64,000 nucleotides of DNA, from assembly GCA_016271365.2 (NCBI GenBank), contig CM057456.1, positions 607,233,501 through 607,297,500 on the forward strand, written 5' to 3'. The position numbers and the translations under genes are program-made. This DNA comes from Neoceratodus forsteri. Taxonomy: Eukaryota; Chordata; Ceratodontiformes; Ceratodontidae. Positions within the stretch are counted from its first letter, which is position 1, and each line of letters starts with the position of its first letter. Positions 20,326 through 30,740 of the stretch are shown here, one piece after another. The notes under the pieces are model-generated. The model did not search any database and had not been told where the DNA came from. It was given only the letters and a program-made list of their open reading frames with translations.

Positions 20326-20884
20326 ATACTCCCCCTGCCTGTAGCACTCCCACTCTTCAGGAGATACCTATGGCCTTGTAGTCCCCATATCTTATCTGAA
20401 GCCCGGTGCAGTCCATCCCCCATGTAACTGTGGCTGTGTCCCTCAGGTGGGCATGGGGTAGGGGCACCCCCGAAGTCCTTCTTGTTCTCATCAGGATGCT
20501 GGTACTGGGTCAGGCAGGGGCACTGGGGATCGGGGCCTAGTGCTCCATCTACCGGGAGTGCTGCAGTGTGTTTTTCCCATTTTTCTATGGGAGTGGCACA
20601 TGTCCCAATGTCATGGTGTCTCCACTGATGTCCTCCACTCCCAACCCTCTCTTTATTCTTGTGCACTTGCTATGCCTCCAGCTTCCACCAGAGGCCAGTC
20701 AGGCACCGAGTGTGTACCCCCATCCTCCCAGGAGATGAGAACTGTCCTTTGGATGCTCAATCCTCTCCCTCCCCTGTCAACCCCCAATGGCCCAGGCTCA
20801 TTCCTGAACCAGGGTCATTGGCATGGCATGAGGTGCGGCATCCAGTGCCTCAGCCCTCAGCGCCACTGGGCCGGCCTAGGAAAT
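20305..20884 (-). mobile_element. Unidentified retroposon (SINE-like), copy 2
   Basis: Inserted into the left arm of the foldback. The interrupted arm sequence (…gaaattaattttttt | aaattcaattttttttcac…) is duplicated at both ends, as expected for target-primed retroposition at a T-rich site. The right arm shows the uninterrupted version at 22565-22590. The 3' half (20690-20884) is homologous to 13500-13693, including the shared end ctagg. On the minus strand it would run from cctaggccggcccagtggc to a poly(A). Confidence 0.65.
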
Positions 20885-21092
20885 TCAATTTTTTTTCACT
20901 TTTTTGTAGGTGTGGCATAAATGGAATATGCTACCTCCCTACTGGAAATATTGCTGATACTCACTGTTCTCATGCCATTTGACTTGATGACATCACCCAT
21001 GGCTTCACCACTCGTGATGTCATCAGATCAATCAGCATTTGAACAAAAAATATCAACAATATTTCCAGTAAGGAGTAGCATATCCCTTATAT
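20885..21092. repeat. ~166-bp central palindrome
   Basis: The arm 20923-20960 (ggaatatgctacctccctac, then tggaaatattgctgatac) is inverted at 21049-21088. Between them a perfect 12-bp inverted pair tgatgacatcac / gtgatgtcatca (20982-20993, 21014-21025) flanks the centre. The left arm also pairs with 22500-22545. Confidence 0.8.
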
Positions 21093-21094
21093 AC

Positions 21095-21185
21095 ACTTTG
21101 CAAAAAACTCTGTTAATGCATACGTTTGAGTTGTTATTAAAGCAGTGAAAGTATGGAAATGTGATGTTAGGGTTTTCAACACTAA
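21095..21185 (+). repeat. Fragment related to the 7036 MITE
   Basis: tttgcaaaaaactctgttaatgcat ... aaagcagtgaaag ... tgatgttagggttttcaaca matches the left 85 bp of the 7036-7298 element in the same order. No right end was found. Confidence 0.5.
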
Positions 21186-21353
21186 CTCCGCATTCCCCCC
21201 AAGAGGCCAATGGGGGAAAGGCAACACAAGCAACCACAGACATCCATCATCAGGTAAGACAAACAACTTATAAATCTTTCCAAATGACATAAGAGACATC
21301 CATCATCATGGTCCAGCACTTCTGTAGCCATGGATATACAAGCACACTTGCAC

Positions 21354-21975
21354 ACCACCTGGGAAGTGCGATATAAAATTCCCATAGGATCACATTGTAA
21401 ATTATAAGCAAGGAATAACACATGTCAGGGTGTGCAGCCATGCTAAATTACCACACAGCCAAGGTGGGTTGTTAGGCATGAGGCACAACTGAATGCCTTC
21501 AACCACCTGGGAAGTGCAGTACCTGATTCCCATAGGATCATATTGTAAATTGCTAGAAAACAGTAACACATGGTAGGGTGTGCCACAATACTAAATTGCT
21601 GTATTCCCCAGGTTGGTTGTGAGGCATGAGGTGCAGCTGGGTGCCTTCAACCACCTTTGAAGTGTTGTATATAATTAAAATAAGATTATATTGTAAATTT
21701 TAAGTGATCAGTGCCACATGACAGGGTGTGCAGCAATGCTAAATTGCTGCATGCTCCAGGTGGGCTGTAAGGCATGAGGCATAGCTGAGTGCCTTCAGCC
21801 ACATGATAAGGGCAATACAAAATTCCCATAGGATCACATTGTAAATTGTAAGTAAGCAATAACACATAACAAGGTGTGCAGTAGTGATAAATTACCACAC
21901 ACCCTAGGTGGGTTGTGAGGTGGATTGTGAGTTATGAGGTGTAGCTGAATGCCATCAACCACCTGGAAAGTGCTG
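21354..21975. repeat. 148-bp minisatellite, four units plus
   Basis: The word accacctgg-aagtg (or a variant) starts units at 21354, 21502, 21650, 21798 and 21958. The first three spacings are 148 bp and the last is 160 bp because a 12-bp piece (gaggtggattgt) is duplicated. Each unit contains ttcccataggatcacattgtaaatt, acacat-acagggtgtgca, taaattgc/acc and gcatgaggtgcagctgagtgcc. ORFs across it (minus strand, LQCDPMGIL repeated) are shadows. Confidence 0.9.
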
Positions 21976-22494
21976 ATGTCTTCACTCAGGTGCCAAAAAC
22001 ACTGACGCTGCCATGAAAGCACATGCAAAGGACGTGGGTGAGTCAGCAGGTGGCTGCTCTGAGGAGTACCATGCACCTGGCTTCTTTGCCCAGAAACAGA
22101 GGTAACATTCTAACTTAAATGGCACACAGCTGAATGACACAAAATGAAACCAAAAAAGGGAAACTGCAGCAGAGCAAGATGTAGCTCTGGGTAATATAGA
22201 GAAAGCAGTTTTCATGTGCACTGACTAAGTGCAAGGAAGAAAAGGAGGTGTTGGTGGGTGACTGCATGAGAAATGCAGTGTGCCCTAGATAACTTTGCCT
22301 GATAACATAAAGTGGAAATAAGAGAATTTGTGGCTCACACTGTCATGGTAAGGCAGCATTGACAGAGCAGGGCAAAATAGAAATGGAAACATTAAGCATA
22401 CAACAGTTTTGCACCCCCTCCCCATTTGGAAGGTGGGAGGTGGGAGCTATTTGAAAAGCAAATTGCAGTTTGGTTCACTGGAGGAGGGCATAAG
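21976..22494. other. Foldback interior, no recognisable gene
   Basis: No motif, tandem repeat or inverted partner recognised in about 500 bp between the minisatellite and the right arm. Confidence 0.4.
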
Positions 22495-22820
22495 AACAAA
22501 AAGTATTAACAGTATTTCCAGTAGGAAGGTAGTATATTCCATTTATGCCATACCTCCAAAAAAGTGAAAAAAATTAATTTCCTGCCATTTGTTGCTAATT
22601 ATAAAAAAATCTAAAAGGTATCAATAAATGAAACACCACTCATTTGGAAGATATTTTTGTGCTGAACAACTTTGTGCTCAAATTACAATGCTATTGTTTT
22701 TGCTTTTAAAGCTATTTGCATTTGTTTGTTGCAAAAAGTGAAAAAAAATTGAGTGCTGTTTTTTGCTATGTATAAAAAAACTAAAAGGTATATGTAAATG
22801 AAACACCATTAATTCTGGAG
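22495..22820. repeat. Right arm of foldback
   Basis: Inverse complement of the left arm. gtattaacagtatttccagt, then ggaaggtagtatattccatttatgcc pairs with 20915-20960. Then two inverted ~195-bp family units follow (ctaaaaggtat, aaacaccactcattt, gctgaacaac, agctatttgcatttgtttg). It ends at ccattaattctgg, where CR1 sequence begins. Confidence 0.85.
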
Positions 22821-23500
22821 GTGCTCATTATGGGAGCAATGAACAACTCAGCACAATGTAGAAAGGCCATCACAAAGGCCACCAGGATGCTGGATTGTAT
22901 TGCTAAGGGTATATCCTCAAAGAGGGGGGAGGTGATTCTGCCATTCTATAGATGGCTGGTTAGACCACACCTGGAGTACTGCGTGCAGTTCTGGTGCTTG
23001 TACCTAAAGAGGGAAATTAGGTTACTGGAAGGGGTGCAGTGCAGGGAGACAAAGATAATCAGTGGTCTGGGGGACTTACCTTATGAGAGTAGGCTGAGGA
23101 ATTGAACATGTACTCACTGGAAGAGAGGAGGAAGAGGGGAGATATGATTGAAACCTTCAAGTACATGAAAGGAATAAACAAGTGTTGTATGGAGGGGCTT
23201 TTCAAACTAAGGAAGGGGAGGGACACCTGAGGCCATGATATGAGATTGGAGGGGAGAAAGTTCAGGAAGGAGAGGAGAAGACACTTTTTATAGAGAGGGT
23301 GGTGGCTGGGTGGGACACGTTACCGGCAGAGGTGGTATCCAGTAGAACAGTGGGTGGCTTCAAAAGGGGATGGATCAAGGGGGGACAAGGGGAGGAGGGG
23401 CAGATGCAGAATAAGGGCTGCTAGCTGCACAGTCAAGCAGACTTGGTAGACAGTAAGGCCTTTTTCTGCTGGCAATTTTCATATGTTCATATGTTCATTA
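22815..23500 (+). pseudogene. CR1 3' end
   Basis: 5'-truncated CR1 carrying the RT C-terminal domain: MGAMNNSAQCRKAITKATRM (22830), GEVILPFYRWLVRPHLEYC (22930), LLEGVQ, GLGDLPYESRLR (23070), then after a frameshift LNMYSLEERRKRGDMIETF and the R-G-H-D-M-RLEG block. It ends with ggcaattttcatatgttcat repeated at 23470-23500, the characteristic CR1 3' tail. The same family, in reverse orientation, lies at 61628-63020. Confidence 0.9.
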
Positions 23501-23654
23501 ACCTGTCACGGTTTTGTCTCAAGGTAAGATTGCATCAGAAACCATGTGTGGATGTGTAACCCCCATACCAAATTGGGGGCTTACCTGTAGCCTTTAGCTC
23601 CCATTCTGCTGTCCTTCAGAGCGCTTCCAAGAATGCCTGCATATTTTTTTTGTA

Positions 23655-24215
23655 CGTTTAGGTTATTTTAATTTAAAGCTTCCTGAGTGTGGTATGGGCA
23701 GGGAAGACAGGAAGTGACTCATCTACACTTCCTGTCCTCTTCCTGCATAAAGCCGAACTCCCCGAGCGAGCAGAGTAGTCCATGGAGTAAAGCATTGGGT
23801 CTTAACTGATTGGAGAGAGACCAGTGTAGGATATAACATCCTAGAACAGGACAGCTGAAACTTGAAAAATGCTGGTACGAGTGGCCTCTGGAGAGAGGGA
23901 CATTGTGGGCCATTGCCTAGCCACAGGACTGCCTCACACAAGGTGGTGGAGTGAGGGATAGTGATAGGACTGCATATTCTGGGTGGAGGTGCATGCCAGG
24001 GCAGTTCTAATACCCATGATTTGTTGTTGCTGCTTATCGGGGGGAAACAGCAAAGAGCTTTTTGTTATTTTAAATCCTCCACATGAGGTGGTACTTTTAG
24101 GTTATTTTAATTTAGAGCTTCCTGAGAGTGGTATCAGCAGGAAGACAGGAAGTGACTCATCTACACTACAGTTCCTGTCCTCTTCCTGCATAAAGCCAAC
24201 TGCTCCGAGCGAGCG
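23655..24215 (+). promoter_or_regulatory. Duplicated CR1 5' leader with ETS/AP-1-like palindrome
   Basis: A ~110-bp segment (aggttattttaatttaaagc, then ttcctgagtgtggtat...agacaggaagtgactcatct...ttcctgtcctcttcctgcat, then aaagcc) occurs at 23660-23765 and again at 24097-24210, spacing about 435 bp. Each carries CAGGAAG next to TGACTCA (AP-1 consensus) and then an inverted TTCCTGT. This is a composite resembling paired ETS sites around AP-1. It lies directly upstream of a CR1 ORF1, so it may be a tandem promoter leader. Function is inferred from motif resemblance only. Confidence 0.5.
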
Positions 24216-24426
24216 GGATGAGCACAGGCAGGGCGAGCGCACGTTCGCCGTGCATGGAGACACGCACAGAGACACACATGGTCTGTGCATGTCTGCTGTG
24301 TCTGCTGAGGATGTTAGAAAATAGGGCAGTGGTATACCAGCAATCAGAATTAAGTATAAGGTAACTGTTTGCATTGAACTATATAGGAGGCATGCTAATT
24401 GTTGAAAAACTCACGGTAAACATGTC

Positions 24427-25383
24427 AGAGGGGAAGGGAAGAGGAAAGAAAGCCCCTTAGACAATGCATTCAGTGTAAAATGTATATAGAGAGTGCTAAG
24501 GACAAGCACTTTAATTATGACAAATGTACTCTAGTAGTAACACTGCAGGAAGAAATCAAGCAGTTACTGGAAAGAGTGGAAGTGCATAAAGAGATAGGGG
24601 AATTGAAATTAGATACCATGACTGACAATATAACTATGCAAAATCAGAATATGCTAACTAGTACACCTAGTTGTACACACTGGGAAGAAAAACCTGGAAT
24701 AAAAAAGGTGGAGGGGAGGACAGGGACAAAAAGCAAAAACAAACAAATTAAACAAAAAAAGGAAATACTGCATCAAAGTGAACCCCTAACATTGAATAAT
24801 AAATATGTCACATTAAACAACACAAAACAGGACAGTCAGAGTCAATCAGAAGAGGGGGATATAGACTGAGACATCCTCATAATAGGAGACTCCACAACAA
24901 GGGGAACTGAGGAAATAGTGTGCAAAGTTAGGAAAATGCATACTACGGTCAGCAAGCTTCCCAGAGTTAAAGTATCTGATTTAGATAGACTTCTGTCTGG
25001 GTTAACGGAAAATACCCACAAACCTTTGGTTATATTGCACATATGAATAAATGATATAGGAAAAATTGGAATATCTGCCATTCAGGACAACTACACTAAT
25101 ATAATCAACGGGATCATAGAAAAGGGGGTGAACTTATAGTTTCAGGCATACCGCCAGGACATGGACCCAATGAACAGAAAAACTGGGCCATAAACAAAAT
25201 AAATAGCTGGTTGTGATCCTTTTGTATAGAAAGATGCATTGGCTTTATGGACAATACTAATAACTTCCAAGATAGAGTAGTAGTCAAACATGATGGGCTA
25301 TATCCAAACAGGGCAGGAACAAGAATATTGGGCAGAAAATTGAATGACGTCATTAAGTTTCATTTAAATTGGAAAGAACAGGG
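24427..25383 (+). pseudogene. CR1 ORF1 with zinc-knuckle and SGNH-like domain
   Basis: Starts MSEGKGRGKKAP; a frameshift near 24460 leads into CIQCKMYIESAKDKHFNYDK followed by C, a Cys-x2-Cys-x11-His-x5-Cys zinc-binding pattern. A coiled-coil-like LQEEIKQLLERVEVHKEIGE follows (24555-24610). After a stop at 24867 the frame continues with ILIIGDSTTRGT (block I, GDS nucleophile), VILHI*INDIG (block III, original GTND now interrupted by a stop), SGIPPGHGP and a C-terminal HDGLYPNRAGTRILG (block V region). Known CR1 ORF1 proteins carry such an esterase-like domain. Several stops and frameshifts; not functional. Confidence 0.8.
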
Positions 25384-25399
25384 CAGGGATTACCTGAGA

Positions 25400-25900
25400 T
25401 AATGCCAGGTAAAATCAAGCATATGATGGATACATTAGAAACAGACTGGAATGGGGTATTACTGGATGCTAAGAGTTTGGTGAACAAATCTGTGGAATTT
25501 CAATATCTACTTGATTCCTGGAATATACATATAGCACTGGTAAAAGAAACCTGGTGGGATGAAACAGATTCATGGGACAAGAATGTCAAGGGTTATAATC
25601 TTTTTTCTAGACCCAGACCCTTAAGGAAAGGAGGGGGAATAGCCATTTACATAAAAGACTATAAAAAGTGAACAGATAAAAGTAGAAATAGATAATGTGG
25701 AGATGTTGTGGGTTAGAATAATACCAAAAGTAACTAGTTTATAGACCCCTCCTCAATTTCAAAACTAGATGATGTCCTGTTATTAAACTATTTATCCAAT
25801 CTGAACCCAGCAGGGAAAATTATATTAGCAAGTGATTTCAATCTTCCTGAATAGTTTTACACATGAAAACTGTCTCAATAGCATTTAATAATAAACAAAT
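25400..25900 (+). pseudogene. CR1 ORF2 start, AP endonuclease N-terminus
   Basis: Immediately follows ORF1. Motifs in order: LLDAKSLVNKSVEFQYLL (25455), IALVKETWWDE (the E of the ITETW motif, 25530), GGGIAIYIKD (25632), then in other frames a degenerate YRPP and SDFNLPE (25835, equivalent to GDFN). The sequence loses LINE resemblance at about 25900, so this copy retains the 5' end and lacks the 3' part, the reverse of ordinary 5' truncation. Deletion or recombination is implied. Confidence 0.75.
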
Positions 25901-27880
25901 GACGGCAACATCTCGGAAAGGTATTAACCATTACCAGTGCTATATGACTAACTAGTATGCCTCTGGCCCTATTCTCTCAGTGCAGACACCACTTGCGCTA
26001 ACATAGACTTCAGCCAAATGATGTTGTGACAGGGAACCTACGTCTGACTCTGTATCAGGCATTGCCACCTTGGTGAAGTCCCATGACTTACCACAACCAG
26101 ATCTGTACTCCAAACCAAGGGAGTGCAAGAAGGGTGTCCACAAGCCAAGGACATAAAATGTTTAATGGTGCAGTTGGCTACCCCACCCCCCCCAAAGGCC
26201 CACTCACAAAGTATGAATAATGTTAAAGCTACACATGGCCATGGTCACCCAGAAGCTCTGATAAAATATTTTTCAAATGAAATACCATTTGTGTGCTACA
26301 GCTGTGCACCCACTGATTCCCTATCCACCATTGTTTAAATAAAACACCTATTGTGGGCTTGCGGCACCACCAAAAAAAAAACAGGAAAACAAATGAGACA
26401 TATGTAAATGCAATGCAGGACTATCTGACCACCCATCTCAGATAGACGGTAATATATTTGTACATTGTCCTTGTGTTATTCAACCAGCATCACAACTTGC
26501 ATGTTCAATGTAACTGTAGTGTAATAACACCAGCACAAGTGTGCCCTACATTATTCCTGGGTGTTCACGTGTCCACCCACCCATAACCTGACAATTCCTT
26601 ACCATCACTCTCCACCACCCTTACACATAACCATACCGCGACTGGCCTAGTACACCTCTCACCACGGCGGCCAGCAGCAGAGTTCTGTATGAGTGCATAC
26701 TGTAAATAATATGCCTGGTGAATTCCAGCAGTTGTCATTCAGCGAGTGATTACTGGTTACAGCATGCTGTCCTGATTTGGCACTGCTGGGTGTGTTGTGG
26801 TTTGCCACTGGAACACCTGGGATAAGGTAGTGTACAGCTGCGATGTAACTGTAACATCATTGTTACAATGTAATTGCAAATTGTGGATCTTGGATTATGG
26901 CTCATGATGCGTAGGCTAGGTATTCCCCGCCAGTAGCCCTTCATGAGATTTACAGATATATTGTTGGGTATCTTTGCTGGGGGTGTGTGTGATTTCCACA
27001 GCTAGTTATAAACAGAGTCCACATTAAAAAGTTTTTCACATCACCTCGCACACAAGTAGGCATGCAAGTCTGATATGTGACACCGTAGTTATGGATTGCT
27101 TACCGAGCGTTCATTCCAAGAAAAAAAAAAGAGAAAACTTGGGAACAAAATGAGAAACAATGCTGTGGAACACCTCTAGAACACAGGTTTGATAAATGGC
27201 GACACCTGTCTCAGGTCACGCAGTAGATACGAGCTGGAAACTACCTCAGTTATCAACTTGTGCTGCCTGGTACCTACAGTAAGTCAGTGTTCATGAAACA
27301 TTAATATACATGTGATTTCAACATGATTGATGACATCAAAGAGCACTTTACATGAGTAATCAGTATTAAACATCTTGTCCATCCCATATAGAGAAGGTTT
27401 TACTGCTGTTTGTAAGAAGTAGCAAGCAACATGCAATTACGTGACGAGATCTGTGTTGCATGCATTCCTGGTGGTAGCAGGGTATGGATGCCACTGCATC
27501 GCTCAGAAGGTGTACGCATGATAATTTAAAGTTTACAGATACCTGATGAGACCACCTGTTTCAGAATGTGTCATTGTTAGTTTGACCCATCCTCTAAGCA
27601 CGTGTTGTTGATTACATTGCGTTGTGTAGTAATAAAAACAGAGAGAACAGTATTAAATGAAAGAACTGCACCGAAGTTACACTCACTATGACATCATCAT
27701 CATCACAGTTCATGCTGCCGCATTACTTGTTTGAATTCAAAATTGCCACCCCACCTCTGTAAATATGGGCATTTCCACAGTTTGTCACTAAGTTGTATGT
27801 ACATCCACATGCTGCGATGGAGGGGACTGCATGCTTAGTACACTGGTTAACATTGTATATGTGGTTCGATGCTTTTTTAC
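25901..27880. other. No recognisable gene
   Basis: About 2 kb without motif-bearing frames. If the transposase gene on the minus strand extends downstream, its next exon should lie here or beyond; I could not find the expected conserved block. Small homopolymers occur at 26370 and 27120. Confidence 0.4.
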
Positions 27881-28127
27881 CTTGTCTTATCCATTCTTGG
27901 TCCTTCTCAAGAGGACCATGTAAGCATGATGGAAATAGAAGCCCATGTCCAGTATGCACATCAGAAATGTGATTTAGCACACTCTCCCATTTTTGAACCA
28001 CAATTTTGGGGTCACTTCCACTCTTTGTAGCTGACCAAAACATGTGGTTCATTATTGACTTTATCCACAATCGTATGTCTCCACAGTTTTTTTCTTTGAA
28101 TGATTTTCAAGTCCCCCCCCCCAACTC
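27881..28127 (-). pseudogene. THAP/Kolobok-type transposase gene, exon C
   Basis: Minus-strand segment encoding a conserved block: RLWIKSIMNHMFWSATKSGS, then VVQKWESVLNHISDVHTGH and LFPSCLHGPLEKDQEWIRQ. The family as I remember it has a matching '.W+KSI.NHLYWC....W.S..NH..+.H.GH...FP.C.H' region. Flanking splice signals: acceptor tccactcacag|gag at 28127/28128 and donor caag|gtaaaa at 27881/27880. A 7-A run and a 10-G run near the exon start break the frame by one or two bases; a single A indel would restore it. This suggests a decayed or mis-assembled homopolymer. Confidence 0.7.
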
Positions 28128-29717
28128 CTGTGAGTGGACAGTAGTGAAGACTGTTAAATCACATATCTCAGTACATCATGTGCAATTAATTTTTTGACTC
28201 AATGTAATCACTGAGGTGACAAAGTCATTGAAGTTACAGTGTTGCACAGTCATGTCACTTTGGTATCAGCAGCAGTCTACATAGTTGGATTGCTATGTAG
28301 ACTAGTGCAGTGTTATGCCTGGTATTTCAAACTACAGATAAAAACAGAAAATGTATTGACATCAAACATATAATAGGCTTAATTAATATATACTGCCTAA
28401 AACTCAGAGCAGCAACATTGCTGCATGATCTTCCAGCACTGAGGCATGCAAAGGCTTTAGATTAACAGTACGCTAATCACCCAATAGGGTTGTAATGCAG
28501 AAAGAGGTGCAGCTGAGTGCCATCTTGCACCTACGTTGGTAACTGAATGTTAATGTAACCACTTGTTGTGCCTTATTGGTATTATAAAACATTAATAAAA
28601 AATGGCAATGTTAATAGTATACTTTTCAAATGTTTCAACATTTACAGTTAGATGTTTAATAAACTTGTGCTTCCATCAACAGTATAGGAATGCTAGTTAA
28701 AAATCAGAATGCAGCATTCAGTCATTTATAAGTACTATACGGTTGGATGCTGACCAGAAGAATGTGTGTGACATGGTGATCAGGCTGTACATGACAGAGT
28801 TACAGGGAGTAATGTAAGGCTGCTTGAATCCCAACACCCATTCAGATTGCTGAATTTCTGACTGCTTTTTTATAATTATGAAAATCCCTTGGCACCCTTG
28901 AACACTTAGGCAGCCAATGGTTGCCTTTTGGTATCCTGCAGAACAGCTGGTAATTGAGTTTTAAAATCATCCCTTGTCAGACATACATACAGCTGTAACA
29001 AATGCACCTTTCATCCAGGCAGGCACGCAAGAAGCTATATCAGCAGCTGTAAAGGGGACCTATACATTGGCTGTGATAACACACAAATCTCCTACACAGA
29101 TGCAGCAAGATCAAGCTGTTTCACCATCACAGAGCTTTTCTAAGAGACTCAAAACCTGATGTTGAATGGACATGGACATTAACTTGCACATAGACCATGA
29201 AAGTGTACAGTCATGGGTTGAATGGGTCAATATACAAAGCATGCACAAACCGTACCAAGTATTTCAACTTGGAAAAGTTGGTAGAACCATAATAAGTTAA
29301 TGATGATGTTGTGGAGGCCTTTGTATAGGCCATCCACACCCCACAATCTGAACTGAGCCAAAATTCTGTTGCAGATTCAACTTTGTATAATTGTGCCAAC
29401 ACACACGATCCCAATGTCACATCATCACAGATATCACAGACAGTAATTTCCCATTATCAGTCAATGGTTGGTGTAAAGGTACCACACCATCCCAAGACTG
29501 ACATGTGGTAGCACACATACAAACTATCAAGACACGCTAGTGCAACTCGCACACTACAGCGCATGGCACTACAGCAGGTTAGATACCCGTTTCGCCAAAT
29601 TATTGTTACATACCTGATATAACATCAAACAACATACGATTACATTCATACTCTAACAGATGACCAGTAGCAGACCATCAAGGAACAATACATTTAAAAA
29701 TTGTATAAAGTTCTTAC
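28128..29717 (-). other. Putative intron of transposase gene
   Basis: The 1.6 kb between exon B donor (aagg|gtaaga) and exon C acceptor (cactcacag). No repeat family was recognised inside. Small ORFs at 28974-29159 and 29211-29420 carry no motif. Confidence 0.5.
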
Positions 29718-29895
29718 CCTTTGACATGTGCCAAATGTCAAAGTGGTGACTGATTGCCAGATGGCTCCTCTTCATGAATGCTTTAACCTGTACATGATGG
29801 TCCATAACGAGAGTCGATATCATACAGCCACACTCATGTAAAAATTGAATACCCCTCTTAAGGCCTTCAAGCTCCATGGCCATGGAATTTTTGAC
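29718..29895 (-). pseudogene. THAP/Kolobok-type transposase gene, exon B
   Basis: 178-nt exon, open throughout. It begins after acceptor agttcacag|gtc and ends at donor aagg|gtaaga. It encodes VKNSMAMELEGLKRGIQFL, then ISTLVMDHHVQVKAFMKR and ISHHFDIWHMSK. The acidic residue in 'VMDHH' (29800-29802) and the FDxWH motif sit where the family has its 'TDRH' and 'FDxWH' signatures, parts of a DDE-like transposase core. Phase 0 entry matches the end of exon A. Confidence 0.78.
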
Positions 29896-29990
29896 CTGTG
29901 AACTCTATGGATATGAATAAGATCATTAGTAGACAACCGTAGATTACTGACTGGATCTGTAGTGGATATCAGTAACTTAAGGGTACTAAC

Positions 29991-30735
29991 CTGCACCAAA
30001 TCTATGGAAACAACTTTGGAGTTTTCCAGATTCATCAGTGTGTAAAGGCTGTATTTCACCGAATGACAAGGCAAATCACACCCCGTCCATCAATGCCCAA
30101 TTTCCCTGAAGCTCAGTCAGCATGGCATCCGGCTTATGCCTCCATACGTTGGTCATAGCTGAAATTATGTATGAGTGCTGAATCTTATGGTAGGTGACCA
30201 ACAAAAGTTCAGGCATATTCAGAAATTTTAAAAGTCTAAATGCCTTGGACAGAGTTATGCCACTGCAAAATATAGCACATAATGATATTCCCCATGGCAT
30301 GGTACCACTTGAATCTTGGCATTGGCATTCCCATTTATGCCCCTTCGGACACTCACAGGAGATAATTATCATTGTCCCAACATTTTGTTTGACTTTGGGT
30401 GCGGCCTTCAAGAAACATTTGCGACACTGTTGGAAAAGTGTCACTAAGCTACGCTCGGAAATCATGTAATACCTCTGTTCTGATGGATCAACAGAGTCTG
30501 AAGACAATACTGATAAAGATGGTGTATCTGTTGAACAATGTACTGAACATATGTTAGGAACATAGTCCAAATCACTGTCAGAATCTTCATGATCCTTTTC
30601 AGATAAGCTATCATCACTATTGAAGAAAGAATCCTCAAAAGCAATGCTTCTATCAATGGAATTTGTGTCAATGTCTGCAGCAAGATTACACTGGATAACC
30701 GCATCAATCATTTCTACTGGTTTACTTTTAACTTA
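29991..30735 (-). pseudogene. THAP/Kolobok-type transposase gene, exon A (core domain)
   Basis: Long minus-strand frame. An acidic linker (SDDSLSEKDHEDSDSDLDY) leads into a Cys-containing block: FQQCRKC, ISCECPKGHKWECQCQ, LCAIFCSGITLSKAFRLLKF, YHKIQHSYIISAMTNVW. Then LMDG marks the expected first catalytic Asp (30085-30087). A one- or two-base indel there shifts the frame to CHSVKYSLYTLMNLENSKVV, then LVQ and donor cag|gttagt at 29991/29990. A 95-bp intron follows. The frameshift makes a functional product unlikely unless it is an assembly error. Confidence 0.78.
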
Positions 30736-30740
30736 TCAGA

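Noticed and set aside
20298..20920. Overlapping 122- and 126-codon ORFs on opposite strands
   Set aside because: They lie in the SINE-like retroposon, have no motif and are not conserved in the copy at 13165-13693.
21182..22221. Several minus-strand ORFs with a repeated LQCDPMGI phrase, looking like a repeat protein
   Set aside because: The phrase is the translation of the 148-bp minisatellite; frames are interrupted and differ in phase between units.
29211..29420. Extra transposase exon on the minus strand
   Set aside because: Lies between exons B and C but has no family motif and no matching splice phases.
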